From Lachnoclostridium edouardi (GTDB taxonomy: Bacteria > Bacillota > Clostridia > Lachnospirales > Lachnospiraceae): a stretch of 64,000 bases of DNA. Below, in pieces: positions 45,147-55,087 of the stretch (its first letter is position 1; every line of letters starts with the position of its first letter). Under the pieces are notes generated by a model that saw nothing but the letters and a program-made list of their open reading frames with translations, did no database searches and was not told the origin of the DNA. The stretch is taken from contig NZ_OESQ01000001.1 in NCBI RefSeq assembly GCF_900240245.1, forward strand, positions 1,480,157-1,544,156. Direction: 5' to 3'. The position numbers and the translations under genes are program-made.

Positions 45147-46211
45147 TTATTCTTCTACTGCATTTTCCTTTAAGTAATTCAAAGCGACCCACTGTATTGC
45201 ATAAGTGTCAAAAGCATCCTGGCCTACCTGGGCAATCATCGCCTCCGCGTCCTCTGCTCCGTTATCCTCTGCAATAGCGGCCTTATCCTCCTCAGTTACC
45301 TGAAGTCCCTCTTTCTCAGCTACTGCTTCCAAAGCCAGCTGAACCTTTATGCTGTTTTCTGACTGCTGCATCAGCATATCCTTAAAGCTGTCCTCGTCCA
45401 TACCGTACATTCCCAGCAGGTCCTTTAACTCCATTCCGTTTAAAACAGCCACATTTTCCTGTCTGAACAGGCTTTCATCATACAGCTTCTGCACAGAATC
45501 TTCAATCCCTGTATACTGAGAATTATTTACAAGGGCCATTAAAATTTCTTCTTCCTTCATAGTCTCTGCCTGAAGCTTTTTCTGATCCTCTAATTGGGTT
45601 CTAAGATCAGCCTTCCATTCCTCCACATCAGTAAACATACCGCCTGATACCTTTTCTACAAAGGCCTGGTTTAACTCAGCATCCTTCTTTTCCTGCACCT
45701 TGTTCACTGTCACGTCAAAGACTACTGCCTTTCCAGCTAAATCAGAATTCTGATAAGGATCAGGGAATGTAAGATCTAAGCTTAACTCCTGTCCCTTCAC
45801 AGCGCCAATAAGCCCGTCCTCAAATCCGTCAATAAAGGAACCTGAGCCCAGTTCCAGATCATAGCCTTCTGCCGTTCCGCCCTGGAAAGGCTCTCCCTGG
45901 TCCATGCCTACGTAGTCAATATTTACTACATCACCCTCTTTTGCCGGTCTGTCTACTTCCACATACTCAGGATTTGCAGCCAACCTTCCGTCTATTGTCA
46001 CCTGCAGCTCCTCATCTGTCACCTCTGTATTCTGAGGCGTAACCTTTAACCCCTTATATTCTCCCAGGGTTACTTCCCCCTCTAATATATCCTGTTCTGT
46101 CTCCGCCACTGTAGCTGTAGTCTCAGGCTCCTCTGTCTTTTTCTTGCCGCAGCCAGATATGAGCATCACCGCAGCCAGACTGCACACAGCTGCTTTCACA
46201 AATTTTTTCAT
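45147..46211 (-). CDS. Trigger-factor-like FKBP-type PPIase lipoprotein
   Basis: About 354 residues from ATG 46211 behind GGAAGGAG. The lipoprotein signal ends in LISGCGKKK. The body resembles trigger factor's PPIase and C-terminal chaperone domains: [40 protein letters not shown] and [17 protein letters not shown]. The ribosome-binding N-domain is absent. It probably helps fold exported proteins at the membrane surface. Confidence 0.87.
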   Translation of the reverse strand: MKKFVKAAVCSLAAVMLISGCGKKKTEEPETTATVAETEQDILEGEVTLGEYKGLKVTPQNTEVTDEELQVTIDGRLAANPEYVEVDRPAKEGDVVNIDYVGMDQGEPFQGGTAEGYDLELGSGSFIDGFEDGLIGAVKGQELSLDLTFPDPYQNSDLAGKAVVFDVTVNKVQEKKDAELNQAFVEKVSGGMFTDVEEWKADLRTQLEDQKKLQAETMKEEEILMALVNNSQYTGIEDSVQKLYDESLFRQENVAVLNGMELKDLLGMYGMDEDSFKDMLMQQSENSIKVQLALEAVAEKEGLQVTEEDKAAIAEDNGAEDAEAMIAQVGQDAFDTYAIQWVALNYLKENAVEE

Positions 46212-46339
46212 AAAATCTCCTTCCACTTTTTCGCAGACCAACTGCAAAAATCCTCTGATTTTTCTGTTTTAGTAGTTATACCATATAAATATAACAAAAA
46301 AAAGTCTTTACAAATAAATTCTCTAAAAACCTTTTTTCA

Positions 46340-47737
46340 TTATTCTGCTTCATAAAATGCCTGAAATGCCAAAAATGTATGGTATATATCCAGCTTAGAG
46401 GCCAGTTCAAAAGGAGAATGCATAGATAAAATAGGCACTCCCAAGTCTACTACTTCAATATTTAATCCGGCAATATATTTGGCTACTGTTCCGCCGCCGC
46501 CTGCATCTACGGCTCCCAGCTCTCCGATTTGCCAGCATACCCCATTTTTATCCATAATACCAATGATTTTTGCCATCAGCTCTGCGCTGGCATCATTAGA
46601 GGCAGACTTTCCCCTGGCCCCTGTGTATTTGGTCAGCACGCAGCCCTTATTTAAATAACAGGAATTATTTCCCTCATATACTCCTGAAAAGGTAGGGTCA
46701 AAGGCAGCGTTTACATCAGAGGAGAGACAGATAGAATTCGCCACCACCTGTTTTACATCACACCCTTCCGTCTGGGCTAAATACTCAATAAAATGGCCTA
46801 AATAATCAGAGTTCAAGCCTGTATTGCCGTCTGAACCAATTTCCTCTTTATCTGTTAAAACTGTTACTGTGGTGTAAACAGGATTCTTCACCTGAATTTC
46901 CGCCTGCAGGGCTGTATAAGCGCACACTCTGTCGTCCTGACCATAGGCGCCGATCATGCTTCTGTCAAAACCAACATCCTTAGCTTTAAATGCAGGCACC
47001 ATTTCAATTTCAGCTCTGAGGAAATCTTTTTCTGTAATCCCGTACATTTGATTCAGAATATCCAGCACCTTCAGCTTAACTGCATCTTTTACATCATCAT
47101 CTAAATAAGGATAGGAGCCGATTACAATATTTAATTCTTCTCCTTTCAATCCATCCCTAAGCTTTCTCTCATTCTGCTCTGCTGAAAGGTGGGGAAGCAG
47201 ATCTGTAACGCAGAATACTGGATCATCTTCTTTCTCTCCTATGGAAATCACCGCCTTATCCCCGTTTTCCATATAAATTACTCCGTGAAAAGCAAGGGGA
47301 ATGGTGCCCCACTGGTACTTTCTGATTCCGCCGTAATAATGAGTTTTAAAATAAGCAATTTCATTTTTCTCATAAAGAGGAAAGGGCTTTAAGTCAAGAC
47401 GGGGAGAATCTATATGCGCCACGTTAATTCTCAGTCCGTCCCCTGTTTTCTTCTGCCCAAATGTAGCTGCAATTAAAGCCTTTCCACGATTTACATAATA
47501 TACTTTATCCCCAGGCGCATACTTCTTGCCTGCCTCATAAGGCACATATCCTGCCTCCTGAAGCATTCTTACAGAAATCTCTGCGCATTCTCTCTCTGTT
47601 TTTCCATTATCTAAGAATGTTTTGTACTCCCTGCAGAAGTTTTCCGCCTCTTCTCTATGCTCCGGATACTTTTTCCCAATATTAGGAAAACTCCATGTTA
47701 ATTCCTTCATACGATCTTTTCCGCTGGTCTGTTCCAT
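46340..47737 (-). CDS. M18 family aspartyl-type aminopeptidase
   Basis: About 465 residues from ATG 47737. M18 landmarks are NVAHIDSPRLDLKPFPLY (metal His and Asp), a conserved Glu pair in LTDKEEIGSDGNTG, SSDVNAAFDPTF and the late MHSPFELASKLD. It removes N-terminal residues from peptides in the cytoplasm. It lies 42 bases after dtd in the same direction. Confidence 0.92.
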   Translation of the reverse strand: MEQTSGKDRMKELTWSFPNIGKKYPEHREEAENFCREYKTFLDNGKTERECAEISVRMLQEAGYVPYEAGKKYAPGDKVYYVNRGKALIAATFGQKKTGDGLRINVAHIDSPRLDLKPFPLYEKNEIAYFKTHYYGGIRKYQWGTIPLAFHGVIYMENGDKAVISIGEKEDDPVFCVTDLLPHLSAEQNERKLRDGLKGEELNIVIGSYPYLDDDVKDAVKLKVLDILNQMYGITEKDFLRAEIEMVPAFKAKDVGFDRSMIGAYGQDDRVCAYTALQAEIQVKNPVYTTVTVLTDKEEIGSDGNTGLNSDYLGHFIEYLAQTEGCDVKQVVANSICLSSDVNAAFDPTFSGVYEGNNSCYLNKGCVLTKYTGARGKSASNDASAELMAKIIGIMDKNGVCWQIGELGAVDAGGGGTVAKYIAGLNIEVVDLGVPILSMHSPFELASKLDIYHTFLAFQAFYEAE

Positions 47738-47778
47738 TTTATCGCCCTCCATTGTTGTTTTATATTTTTATTGTCTTG

Positions 47779-48225
47779 TTACATTGTATCACTATCCAGC
47801 ATCAGAGTAAACGGGCCGTCGTTTAGAAGCTCTACCTTCATATCAGCCCCAAATTCTCCCGTTTCCACCTTATCCGCAAAGTTTCTGCACTGCTTTGCCA
47901 CATATTGATACAGCTCATTTGCCAAATCAGGCGCTCCGGCTCTTATAAAGCTGGGCCTGTTTCCCTTTTTGCAGTCTGCATAAAGAGTAAACTGGCTGAC
48001 TACTAAAATTTCTCCTCCTACGTCTGCAAGGGATAAATTAGTTTTTCCATTTTCATCTTCAAAAATTCTCAGCTTGCAAATCTTATTTACCATTTTATCT
48101 GCAATTTCTTTTGTATCGCTGTCAGCCACGCCTACCAGCAAAAGAAAGCCTTTTCCAATTTCACCTATAGCTCTTCCTTCTACTTTTACGCAGGCTCTTT
48201 CCACTCTCTGAAGCACAATTCTCAT
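47779..48225 (-). CDS. dtd: D-aminoacyl-tRNA deacylase
   Basis: 148 residues from ATG 48225 behind [23 protein letters not shown] opens the protein. [17 protein letters not shown] and the Gly-Pro motif NDGPFTLML are the DTD active-site elements. It hydrolyses D-aminoacyl- and glycyl-mischarged tRNA. Confidence 0.96.
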   Translation of the reverse strand: MRIVLQRVERACVKVEGRAIGEIGKGFLLLVGVADSDTKEIADKMVNKICKLRIFEDENGKTNLSLADVGGEILVVSQFTLYADCKKGNRPSFIRAGAPDLANELYQYVAKQCRNFADKVETGEFGADMKVELLNDGPFTLMLDSDTM

Positions 48226-48239
48226 AATTTCCTCCTGAT

Positions 48240-50039
48240 TTATCTTAACAGTACTTTCAGACAATCCGCCACAGAATCCAAGCTATCTCCTGCATATATA
48301 ATCTCCTTAGCCAGCTGAGGTTTGTCTGTAATTACATTGTCAACGCCTAAAAGCTTCATCCTGTCTATTTCATTTCTGGTATTTACCGTCCACACATGAA
48401 TTCCTTTTCCCGCCTCATGCACCTGGCTTACCAGCTTGTGATTTACAAAGCTGGAGCGGATGCTGATTAAATCTAAGGCCTCGTTAGAATAGTAATTCCC
48501 AAATGCGGCGGAAATAATATACCCTGTGATAATATTAGGGTCTGCCTCTTTTATTCTCTCTAAATATGTTAAACTGGTGGATGTAACAATACACTGCTCA
48601 TACATATCAAATTCCTGTATCAGCTCCGCCACCTTTTCCGGAAGGCTGCTTTTTGCACCCTCATTTTTTATTTCTATATTAAGGTTAATTTTTCCCTTTG
48701 CATAGTCCATTACCTGAGGCAGATCAGGAATTTTCTCTCCCTCATATTCAGGGGAAAACCACCGGCCTACATCCAGCTGTTTTACTTGCTCCCAGGCCAG
48801 GTTTTGAATTCTTAAAGCTTCCCCCGCCGTCCTTTTTAGGTTTTTGTCATGGCTGAGAACAATATATCCATCTGCAGTCATCTGCACATCAATTTCCACA
48901 AAATCCGCCATGTCCTCCACAGCTGCTTCCACTGCCGCCATAGTATTTTCAGGCGCCCTTTCAGAGCTTCCTCTGTGGGCGGTGACAGAAATTTCCTCCA
49001 GCACGTCCGCCCCGATTCCTATGCCGTTTCTAACTGCGTCATATGTGAGAAATACGCTGATTCCCCCTGCCATAAAAAGAGCCAAAACCAGCTTTCTCTT
49101 TTTAAAGCTTTCCTGTAGCCCGAAAGAAAAATCCCAGTGCTTTCTTTGGTCCAGGCTGCTGTTCAGCTGATAATACATCACAGTAGTGACCCCGTATATT
49201 CCTATGGACATACAAATACTGCCTGCAATTAAAAATAAAGGTTCTACCTTGTTTCTGGCCTCTATAAATAAAGCGCCGGTTACTCCCTCTGTCTGCAGCG
49301 CCATTACTAAAAAGGCAGCTCCTGTCATAACCAGCACATACAGTAAGCTAACTGTTCCAATAATGCCTATATACACTGCCGCCGGAAGCGCTGTAAGTTT
49401 CAAACGGCCTTTTACCAGCTGCCTGCTTTTTTCATAGCTGGCGTCAAAGCTTTTTTGTTCAATCATACAGCCCTGGACAGTAAAAATACCGGCCCAGCAC
49501 AGCACCACGCAGCCTGCAATAAAAAGAAGCATTCCATACCGCCCCGGCACAGACCCAAACAGCTCCTTCATAATAAAGCTGACAGGCCTCATATGGCTGA
49601 ATAAGCGGTACAGAAAAAACATATTAAATAGAAAGTACTGGATAAAAACCATTAAAAACAGCTTCCAGTTTCTTTTTTCCACCTCTTCCTTCAGCTGTAC
49701 CAAACCTGCCTCAAAGATTAATAAAGCGCTTAGCTTCCGGTGATAGGCCGCCGCCTGAAATGCGCCTGACAGTCCTGCCGCTTCTATCATTAATAATATA
49801 AAGGCCGCTGCCATAAGACCTGCCAGACATATAAATGTCCAGGGTTTTGCCAAATAATCCACTATATTTTCATTTGTAATATAACTATATCCAGCCCTGT
49901 CCAGGGAGAAGTGAACGGCCCTGTCCAAAAGCTGCAGATAAATCGGCAGGGAAATCATTCTGTATATTAGTTCAAAAAGAACTATATTTCCTCCCTCCAG
50001 CCGAATTACCTGAAAAGTCTCTTTCAGACATTTATTCAT
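48240..50039 (-). CDS. Membrane-anchored glycerophosphodiester phosphodiesterase
   Basis: About 599 residues from ATG 50039. The N-terminal half is a GDPD membrane domain with about eight helices. The C-terminal GDPD domain starts at [19 protein letters not shown] and continues with [25 protein letters not shown] and LNIEIKNEG, giving the catalytic His pair and metal ligands. It probably cleaves glycerophosphodiesters or lipoteichoic-acid-type polymers at the membrane. Only 14 bases precede dtd. Confidence 0.9.
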   Translation of the reverse strand: MNKCLKETFQVIRLEGGNIVLFELIYRMISLPIYLQLLDRAVHFSLDRAGYSYITNENIVDYLAKPWTFICLAGLMAAAFILLMIEAAGLSGAFQAAAYHRKLSALLIFEAGLVQLKEEVEKRNWKLFLMVFIQYFLFNMFFLYRLFSHMRPVSFIMKELFGSVPGRYGMLLFIAGCVVLCWAGIFTVQGCMIEQKSFDASYEKSRQLVKGRLKLTALPAAVYIGIIGTVSLLYVLVMTGAAFLVMALQTEGVTGALFIEARNKVEPLFLIAGSICMSIGIYGVTTVMYYQLNSSLDQRKHWDFSFGLQESFKKRKLVLALFMAGGISVFLTYDAVRNGIGIGADVLEEISVTAHRGSSERAPENTMAAVEAAVEDMADFVEIDVQMTADGYIVLSHDKNLKRTAGEALRIQNLAWEQVKQLDVGRWFSPEYEGEKIPDLPQVMDYAKGKINLNIEIKNEGAKSSLPEKVAELIQEFDMYEQCIVTSTSLTYLERIKEADPNIITGYIISAAFGNYYSNEALDLISIRSSFVNHKLVSQVHEAGKGIHVWTVNTRNEIDRMKLLGVDNVITDKPQLAKEIIYAGDSLDSVADCLKVLLR

Positions 50040-50080
50040 ATTTATCCTCAAAGTATAGGAAGCATTCTTTATGGTACGAA

Positions 50081-50124
50081 AAAGACTGCTGCAAAACTCA
50101 TAGTCCTGTTTTTGCAACAGCCCC
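50081..50124 (-). terminator. Terminator after the alarmone synthetase gene
   Basis: On the leftward transcript GGCTGTTGCAAAAAC pairs with GTTTTGCAGCAGTC, followed by TTTTTC. Confidence 0.8.
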
Positions 50125-50128
50125 CTTC

Positions 50129-50785
50129 CTAATCTTCCTGCTGTTCTGCAATATTATTTTTACTATAACTTAAAATTCTTTCATTTAAAGAAAACATTTT
50201 AGCATCCAGCATATCCACCATATCTGCACAGTCCTTCAGCTCCTGCTGCAGATTATCAGGCGCGTCGCCTTCAAACTTATAATAAATCTTATGCTCCAGA
50301 CTGGCCCAAAAATCCATTGCCACTGTGCGGATCTGTATCTCCACCTTTGTCTCTACCGGGCCTGAAGTAAGATAAATGGGAATAGTCACCACCATATGAT
50401 AGCTTCTGTATCCGTTGGGCTTTGGATTTTTAATATAATCCTTAATATATAATACTGTAATATCCTTTTGGCGTTCAATCATGTCTACAATCTGATAAAT
50501 ATCTGAACGAAATGAACAGATAATTCTGATTCCTGCAATATCGCTCAGCTTCTCAATCATACTGTCAATCGTCACGTCATATCCAGACCGCTTTAACTTT
50601 TTAACAATGCTTTCTGGCGTCTTCAACCGGGATTTTACGTGTTCTATAGGATTATACTTGTTAATCTGGACGAATTCATTATTGATAATTTCAATTTTTG
50701 TATTGATTGCCTTTAATGCGGAATCGTATAAAAACATTATGGAACGCCATTGGTCTATTTGGTTATTCTTGGGGATACTTGCCAT
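50129..50785 (-). CDS. Small alarmone synthetase (RelQ/YjbM-like GTP pyrophosphokinase)
   Basis: 218 residues, the normal size of single-domain RelQ-type synthetases. It has KSRLKTPESIVKKL (substrate-binding Arg/Lys), LSDIAGIRIICSF, YIKNPKPNGYRSYHMVV and VEIQIRTVAMDFWASLEHKI with the catalytic Glu-x-Gln-x-Arg motif. It makes ppGpp-type alarmones without a hydrolase domain. Good AAGGAGG ribosome binding site. Confidence 0.93.
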   Translation of the reverse strand: MASIPKNNQIDQWRSIMFLYDSALKAINTKIEIINNEFVQINKYNPIEHVKSRLKTPESIVKKLKRSGYDVTIDSMIEKLSDIAGIRIICSFRSDIYQIVDMIERQKDITVLYIKDYIKNPKPNGYRSYHMVVTIPIYLTSGPVETKVEIQIRTVAMDFWASLEHKIYYKFEGDAPDNLQQELKDCADMVDMLDAKMFSLNERILSYSKNNIAEQQED

Positions 50786-50818
50786 ACCTTCCCCTCCTTC
50801 TGGCTGATTCCTTGTAAT

Positions 50819-51574
50819 TTAAAATTTAAGTCCCTTGAGAAGAGCGCCAAGACCTGTAGTCGCCTCCCCTTTTTCTTTGTATTCAACGTGAACCGGCTCT
50901 TCCTTCTCCTCCGGCTCCAGCGCTCTCATGCTTAAACTTACCTTGCCGTCTGTCAGTGAAATAATCTTAGCAGTAACCTTCTGTCCCTCCTGAAGCACAA
51001 CTCCCGGATGTTTAATTCTCTGATTGCTGATCTGGGAAATATGAATCAGACCGGACAGTCCATTCTCCAGGTTTACAAAAGCGCCGTAAGGCTTTAAGCT
51101 GTCAACAGTTCCATCTACAATATCGCCTACATGGCAGGCAGCCATCTTAGCATTTCTTTCTTCTTCTCTTTTCATTTTCTGAACTTCTCTGCCGGAAAGA
51201 ACCAGCTTTTTCGCCTCAGGATCAGCAGTAATTACAACTGTCTCTAAAGACTTTCCTACCATGTCCTCCAGCTTCTCTACATATTCTGTAGAAATCTGGG
51301 AAGCAGGAATAAATGCTCTCAGCTCCTCCAAATATGTTACAACTCCGCCCTTTACTGCTTCTTTCACCTTTACCTTCACAACAGTTTTTTCATCCATCAT
51401 CTGTTTTACAGACTGCCATTTTTCTGCATCTGGATTCTCGTCCTCTTCATAAGACGGTTTGTTCTGCTCTAACGCCTTATAAGAAGCCTCTAATTCTGCT
51501 GCATAATCTTCCATGCTTTCTGCCGCTCCCTGTACTTCTTCTGTCTCTGTCTGCACATTTTTAATTTCTTCCAT
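50819..51574 (-). CDS. S1 RNA-binding domain protein (RpsA-like)
   Basis: 251 residues. An acidic N-terminus is followed by two S1 domains: VVKVKVKEAVKGGVVTYLEELRAFIPASQIS, and GDIVDGTVDSLKPYGAFVNLENGLSGLIHISQIS. Short S1-like proteins of Firmicutes associate with ribosomes or mRNA; this is not a full six-domain ribosomal protein S1. It lies 33 bases upstream of the alarmone synthetase gene. Confidence 0.9.
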   Translation of the reverse strand: MEEIKNVQTETEEVQGAAESMEDYAAELEASYKALEQNKPSYEEDENPDAEKWQSVKQMMDEKTVVKVKVKEAVKGGVVTYLEELRAFIPASQISTEYVEKLEDMVGKSLETVVITADPEAKKLVLSGREVQKMKREEERNAKMAACHVGDIVDGTVDSLKPYGAFVNLENGLSGLIHISQISNQRIKHPGVVLQEGQKVTAKIISLTDGKVSLSMRALEPEEKEEPVHVEYKEKGEATTGLGALLKGLKF

Positions 51575-51756
51575 AAATACGTTCTCCTTCTTAAAGCATT
51601 CTTTAATACTTTAATTTATCATATTCTCCATAATATTTCTATACCTTTTATGTAAAATTTACTTAATGTTTACACATACCGCCATGTTTTTCAGGAAACA
51701 TTTACACAAAAACTATTATATGGCATAAAGTGGAAAAATATTACTATTTTAATATC

Positions 51757-51805
51757 TTGACATTTTACAAACATTTCACTATACTAAATATAGTAACTAT
51801 TACTA
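51757..51805 (+). promoter_or_regulatory. perR promoter with Per-box-like operator
   Basis: TTGACA (51757-51762) and TATACT (51780-51785) are 17 bp apart. TAGTAACTATTACTA at 51791-51805 is a 7-1-7 dyad with one mismatch, overlapping the start site. The same motif lies in the rubrerythrin promoter, supporting autoregulation. Confidence 0.8.
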
Positions 51806-51833
51806 TTACCATTTATTTTGTAAAGGAGCCGCT

Positions 51834-52238
51834 ATGAAGAGATTAAAATACAGCCGTCAGAGGGAATCTATTAAATCCTGTCTGATGTCTCGCCATGACC
51901 ATCCCACAGCAGACGCCTTATACATGAGTATCCATGAAGAATTTCCAAATATCAGTCTGGGAACTGTTTACCGCAATTTAAATCTGCTTGTAGAAATGGG
52001 AGAAATCAGAAAATTAAGCTGCGGCGACAGCGCCGAGCATTTTGACGGCGACATTTCCCCTCACTACCATTTTGTTTGTCGTTCCTGCGGCGCTGTTTCA
52101 GATCTTCCTATGGAAATATCTTCCACCCTAAATGATATGGCATCCCAACACACGAAAGGACATATTGAAAACCACACTACTTATTTTTATGGAACATGTG
52201 AAGAATGTCTGAAAAAAACACAAAAAGAAATTTCATAA
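51834..52238 (+). CDS. perR: Fur-family peroxide regulator (PerR-like)
   Basis: 134 residues. The winged helix includes LGTVYRNLNLLVEMGEIRKL. The regulatory metal site pattern is EHFDGDISPHYHFVCRSCG, with HYH and an Asp as in PerR, and two CxxC pairs (CRSCG, CEECL) bind structural zinc. Per-box-like dyads before this gene and before rubrerythrin support a peroxide-sensing role over iron sensing. AAAGGAG precedes the ATG. Confidence 0.87.
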   Translation: MKRLKYSRQRESIKSCLMSRHDHPTADALYMSIHEEFPNISLGTVYRNLNLLVEMGEIRKLSCGDSAEHFDGDISPHYHFVCRSCGAVSDLPMEISSTLNDMASQHTKGHIENHTTYFYGTCEECLKKTQKEIS

Positions 52239-52246
52239 ATAACTAT

Positions 52247-52295
52247 TGACATAATGATTTAGTTGTGTTAAATTAATATTAGTAATCATTACTAT
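52247..52295 (+). promoter_or_regulatory. Rubrerythrin promoter with perfect Per-box-like dyad
   Basis: TTGACA (52247-52252) and TAAATT (52270-52275) are 17 bp apart. TAGTAATCATTACTA at 52281-52295 is a perfect 7-1-7 inverted repeat just past the -10, positioned to block transcription when PerR is bound. Confidence 0.82.
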
Positions 52296-52350
52296 TATTA
52301 AGTGATGAAACTATAAATATAATTTATTATATGTAAAGGAGAGATAAGCT

Positions 52351-52893
52351 ATGAAGAAATGGGTTTGTACAGTATGTGGTTATGTTCACGAGGGAGAGAC
52401 AGCTCCTGACGTATGTCCAGTATGTAAAGCGCCAGCAGATAAATTCAAAGAGCAGTCTGGTGAGAAAACTTGGGCTGCAGAGCACGTAGTAGGCGTTGCT
52501 CAGGGCGTAAGCGAAGATATTTTAATGGATTTAAGAGCTAACTTTGAGGGAGAATGTTCTGAGGTTGGTATGTATTTAGCTATGGCTAGAGTTGCTCACA
52601 GAGAAGGATATCCAGAGATTGGATTATACTGGGAGAAAGCAGCTTACGAAGAGGCTGAACATGCAGCTAAATTTGCTGAACTGTTAGGCGAAGTTGTAAC
52701 AGACAGCACAAAGAAGAACTTAGAGATGAGAGTTGACGCTGAGAACGGTGCTACTGCCGGTAAGTTCGACCTGGCTAAGAGAGCAAAAGCTGCTAACTTA
52801 GACGCAATCCATGACACCGTACATGAGATGGCAAGAGATGAGGCTAGACATGGCAAGGCATTTGAGGGTCTGCTCAAGAGATATTTTGGTTAA
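52351..52893 (+). CDS. rbr: Reverse rubrerythrin (rubredoxin-ferritin-like peroxidase)
   Basis: 180 residues. The rubredoxin domain comes first, with Cys6, Cys9, Cys22 and Cys25 in WVCTVCGY and VCPVCK. The diiron ferritin-like domain follows, with [31 protein letters not shown] and [17 protein letters not shown] supplying the Glu/His ligands. It reduces hydrogen peroxide using electrons from NADH via rubredoxin partners. The last part of the gene, from about 52789, is the attL of an integrated element, which supplies the final codons without changing the protein. Confidence 0.95.
   Translation: MKKWVCTVCGYVHEGETAPDVCPVCKAPADKFKEQSGEKTWAAEHVVGVAQGVSEDILMDLRANFEGECSEVGMYLAMARVAHREGYPEIGLYWEKAAYEEAEHAAKFAELLGEVVTDSTKKNLEMRVDAENGATAGKFDLAKRAKAANLDAIHDTVHEMARDEARHGKAFEGLLKRYFG
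52789..52874 (+). repeat. attL: 86-bp direct repeat in the rubrerythrin 3' end
   Basis: Identical to 59154-59239. The two copies then differ only at three third-codon positions (CTC/CTG, TAT/TAC, GGT/GGC) up to the stop. The repeat marks the integration site of the element between them; crossover occurred somewhere inside it. Confidence 0.95.
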
Positions 52894-52917
52894 GAAATAC
52901 AAGGATTTTTGAAGTAT

Positions 52918-52952
52918 GAGAGGATAGGCTTTATAGCCTGTCCTCTTTTTTC
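52918..52952 (+). terminator. Element-borne terminator for rubrerythrin
   Basis: GAGGATAGGCT pairs with AGCCTGTCCTC (one T:G pair) and TTTTTT follows. It replaces the original chromosomal terminator now found at 59287-59320. Confidence 0.88.
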
Positions 52953-53374
52953 AAGTGGAAGAAAAGTGTACTTTTCTTTTTCTACAATCTTTATTTTCCC
53001 TATAAAGTGTACTTTCTGCAAAGTGTACTTTTTTACACCCCTATTCTACCGTTTTTATCCCCTGTTTACAAGCGTTTCTTTTCATCAACCTGTCAGCAAT
53101 TCCTTAACAACTTTATACAACTATCAACAATTTTTAAAAAGTAATTGCAGAATCGGAACAACTTTTATTATGTTATGCGGCAGCCGCCGCCCCTTGCGCC
53201 CTCTGCCTAGTCTTTTTCCTCTACCCCTGTTCAGACGGACTTTTTTTATTTTATTACAAAAATTTGATAAAATATATATAAGAAAAAGAAATACAAAAGG
53301 CGACAATCCACAGGCGGCAAATAGCTTTAAATGCCTGCTGCCGCATAAAGCATAACAAGAGGAAAGGAAAACGA
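52953..53374. other. Left arm of the element with integrase-site-like repeats
   Basis: Three copies of AAAGTGTACTTT lie at 52963-52975, 53004-53015 and 53020-53031, matching similar copies near attR. A 12-bp inverted repeat, TTATGCGGCAGC (53173-53184) and GCTGCCGCATAA (53337-53348), encloses the rest. A 148-codon open frame here has no credible protein. The promoter of the next gene may be the AT-rich stretch near 53260-53280. Confidence 0.6.
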
Positions 53375-53899
53375 ATGTCCGTACCAAATCAGAATATTAT
53401 TATAATCCACAAGGAATATCCCCAAAAAAATTTTTTGCAGATAAAAAATGAAAACTGGCATAATATGTTGAAACAGACAAAACAAGACTATCCTGCTCTT
53501 GCCTTATATCTATATCTTGCTTCTAATATGGATAATTACAGATTAGAATTATCCCCACAGGCGATTGAAAACGCTATCGGTATGCCACGAAGCACATATT
53601 ATAAAAAAGTGAAGATTTTAAAAGACAATGGATATATAATAGAGAAACAGGGAAATATATTAGAATTTTATGAAGTGCCACAAGAGCATAACAATTTGAA
53701 AAGCGGTCTCCCACAGGAACAACAAAATCTCTCCAAGAAACAGCAAAATCCACAGCAGAGACAAGACGATTTACCGCAGAAACAAAATCTTCCCCAACAG
53801 AATATAGAAATAGATAATAAATACACAGATAATATAGATAACAGAAATAATACAGATACAACCACCAATAGCAGGGAAATAAACGCATTTATATTTTAA
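53375..53899 (+). CDS. Winged-helix protein with Gln/Asn-rich tail, unknown function
   Basis: 174 residues. The N-terminal part has a winged-helix look: YPALALYLYLASNMDNYRLELSPQAIENAIGMPRSTYYKKVKILKDNGYI, as in plasmid or phage replication-initiator N-domains. The C-terminal half is low-complexity Gln/Asn/Asp/Thr (for example QEQQNLSKKQQNPQQRQ). AGAGGAAAGG precedes the start at 53375. It may initiate replication of the excised circle or regulate the element; family not certain. Confidence 0.65.
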   Translation: MSVPNQNIIIIHKEYPQKNFLQIKNENWHNMLKQTKQDYPALALYLYLASNMDNYRLELSPQAIENAIGMPRSTYYKKVKILKDNGYIIEKQGNILEFYEVPQEHNNLKSGLPQEQQNLSKKQQNPQQRQDDLPQKQNLPQQNIEIDNKYTDNIDNRNNTDTTTNSREINAFIF

Positions 53900-53911
53900 G
53901 GAGTGCACAGC

Positions 53912-54916
53912 ATGGAAAAGGGTATTTCAGACAGCAAAAGATTATCCCTCATATATTTGCAGGAATTATTTTTACAGAAAACAGACGAGACGCATTTTTT
54001 GAAAATGCCACAGATACTTGCATTTCTGGAAAAGAAAGATATTTTTATAGACCGCAGAACCGTATATACATATTTTAAATTGTTAAACTATACAGGTTTT
54101 GACATTGTTTCTGTCAGAGAAAAAGGGGATTGCAAATATCATCACCCACAAAGAATATTTGATATAACAGAATTGAAATTTTTGATTGATTCTATTGCCG
54201 CTTCTAAGTTTTTAACGGAGAAGAAGTCAAAAGAATTGATTGACAAAGTAAAATCTTTAGCAAGCGATTATGACAACGTCGCTTTAAATCGCAGCGTTTT
54301 ATTAGGGAATCGAGTAAAAAGCATAAACAACACTGTATTAGAAAACCTTGATTCTATCTATGCCGCAATAGCGGACAACAGCAAAATCACATTTCAATAT
54401 ATGCGCTGGAATCCACAGCGTAAACTGGAATATCAGAAAGGCGGCAAACTGTACAGCGTCAGCCCCTATGCAGTATCTTTAAATGCAGATAACTATTATC
54501 TGATTGCCTATGACAATGCAGCGGAGCTTTTGAAGCACTATCGTATTGATAAGATGAAAAATATTAACCTGCTGCACGAAGCAAGAGAGGGAAAGAAAAT
54601 TTTCAAATCGTTTAATCCTGTTGATTATACCTTAAAAACTTTTGGTATGTATGGCGGCAGAGAGGAAACGGTTAGTATAGAATGTTCCAACTCCCTTGTA
54701 GGCGTTTTCATTGACAGGTTCGGCTATGCCGCACATTTAAGACCAGATTTTGACAATGCCGATAAAACGATTGTAAGAATCTCTGTCAATGTAAGCCCTC
54801 AATTTTACGCATGGTTATTCGCTCTTAGCACAAGCGTAAAAATTCTTTCCCCAGATTCCGTAATAAATGAGTTTATCGCTATGACCGATTCTGTATTGAA
54901 AAATTATCGAAATTAA
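53912..54916 (+). CDS. WYL-domain transcriptional regulator
   Basis: About 334 residues from ATG 53912 behind AAGGAG; a GTG nine bases upstream is possible. An N-terminal helix-turn-helix (LAFLEKKDIFIDRRTVYTYFKLL) is followed by the WYL domain, with ITFQYMRWNPQRKLEY and SPYAVSLNADNYYLIAYD, and a C-terminal extension. WYL proteins bind nucleic acid or nucleotide ligands and often control mobile-element or defence genes. Four bases after the preceding frame's stop would place a GTG start, so the two are cotranscribed. Confidence 0.85.
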   Translation: MEKGISDSKRLSLIYLQELFLQKTDETHFLKMPQILAFLEKKDIFIDRRTVYTYFKLLNYTGFDIVSVREKGDCKYHHPQRIFDITELKFLIDSIAASKFLTEKKSKELIDKVKSLASDYDNVALNRSVLLGNRVKSINNTVLENLDSIYAAIADNSKITFQYMRWNPQRKLEYQKGGKLYSVSPYAVSLNADNYYLIAYDNAAELLKHYRIDKMKNINLLHEAREGKKIFKSFNPVDYTLKTFGMYGGREETVSIECSNSLVGVFIDRFGYAAHLRPDFDNADKTIVRISVNVSPQFYAWLFALSTSVKILSPDSVINEFIAMTDSVLKNYRN

Positions 54917-54962
54917 CCGACTTTTTCGTTTTTTCCGTAATTTCAAAATAATATCTGTACCG

Positions 54963-55007
54963 CTATTCCCTTTCTGAAATTCAAAAATACTTTTGGAGAG
55001 GGAATAG
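54963..55007. terminator. Hairpin between the WYL gene and the opposing paralog gene
   Basis: CTATTCCCT and AGGGAATAG pair over 9 bp around a 27-base loop; no strong T-tract. It lies between convergent genes. Confidence 0.4.
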
Positions 55008-55087
55008 ACCTAACGACAAGGGAAACGGAGATTCGCATTTCTGGATTCCCAGAATATAGCCCCGCCCCTCTGCCGATTCGTCCTAGT

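Noticed and set aside
52909..53355. 148-codon open frame after rubrerythrin
   Set aside because: It begins in the element terminator region, reads through integrase-site repeats, has no ribosome binding site and gives a low-complexity hydrophobic product.
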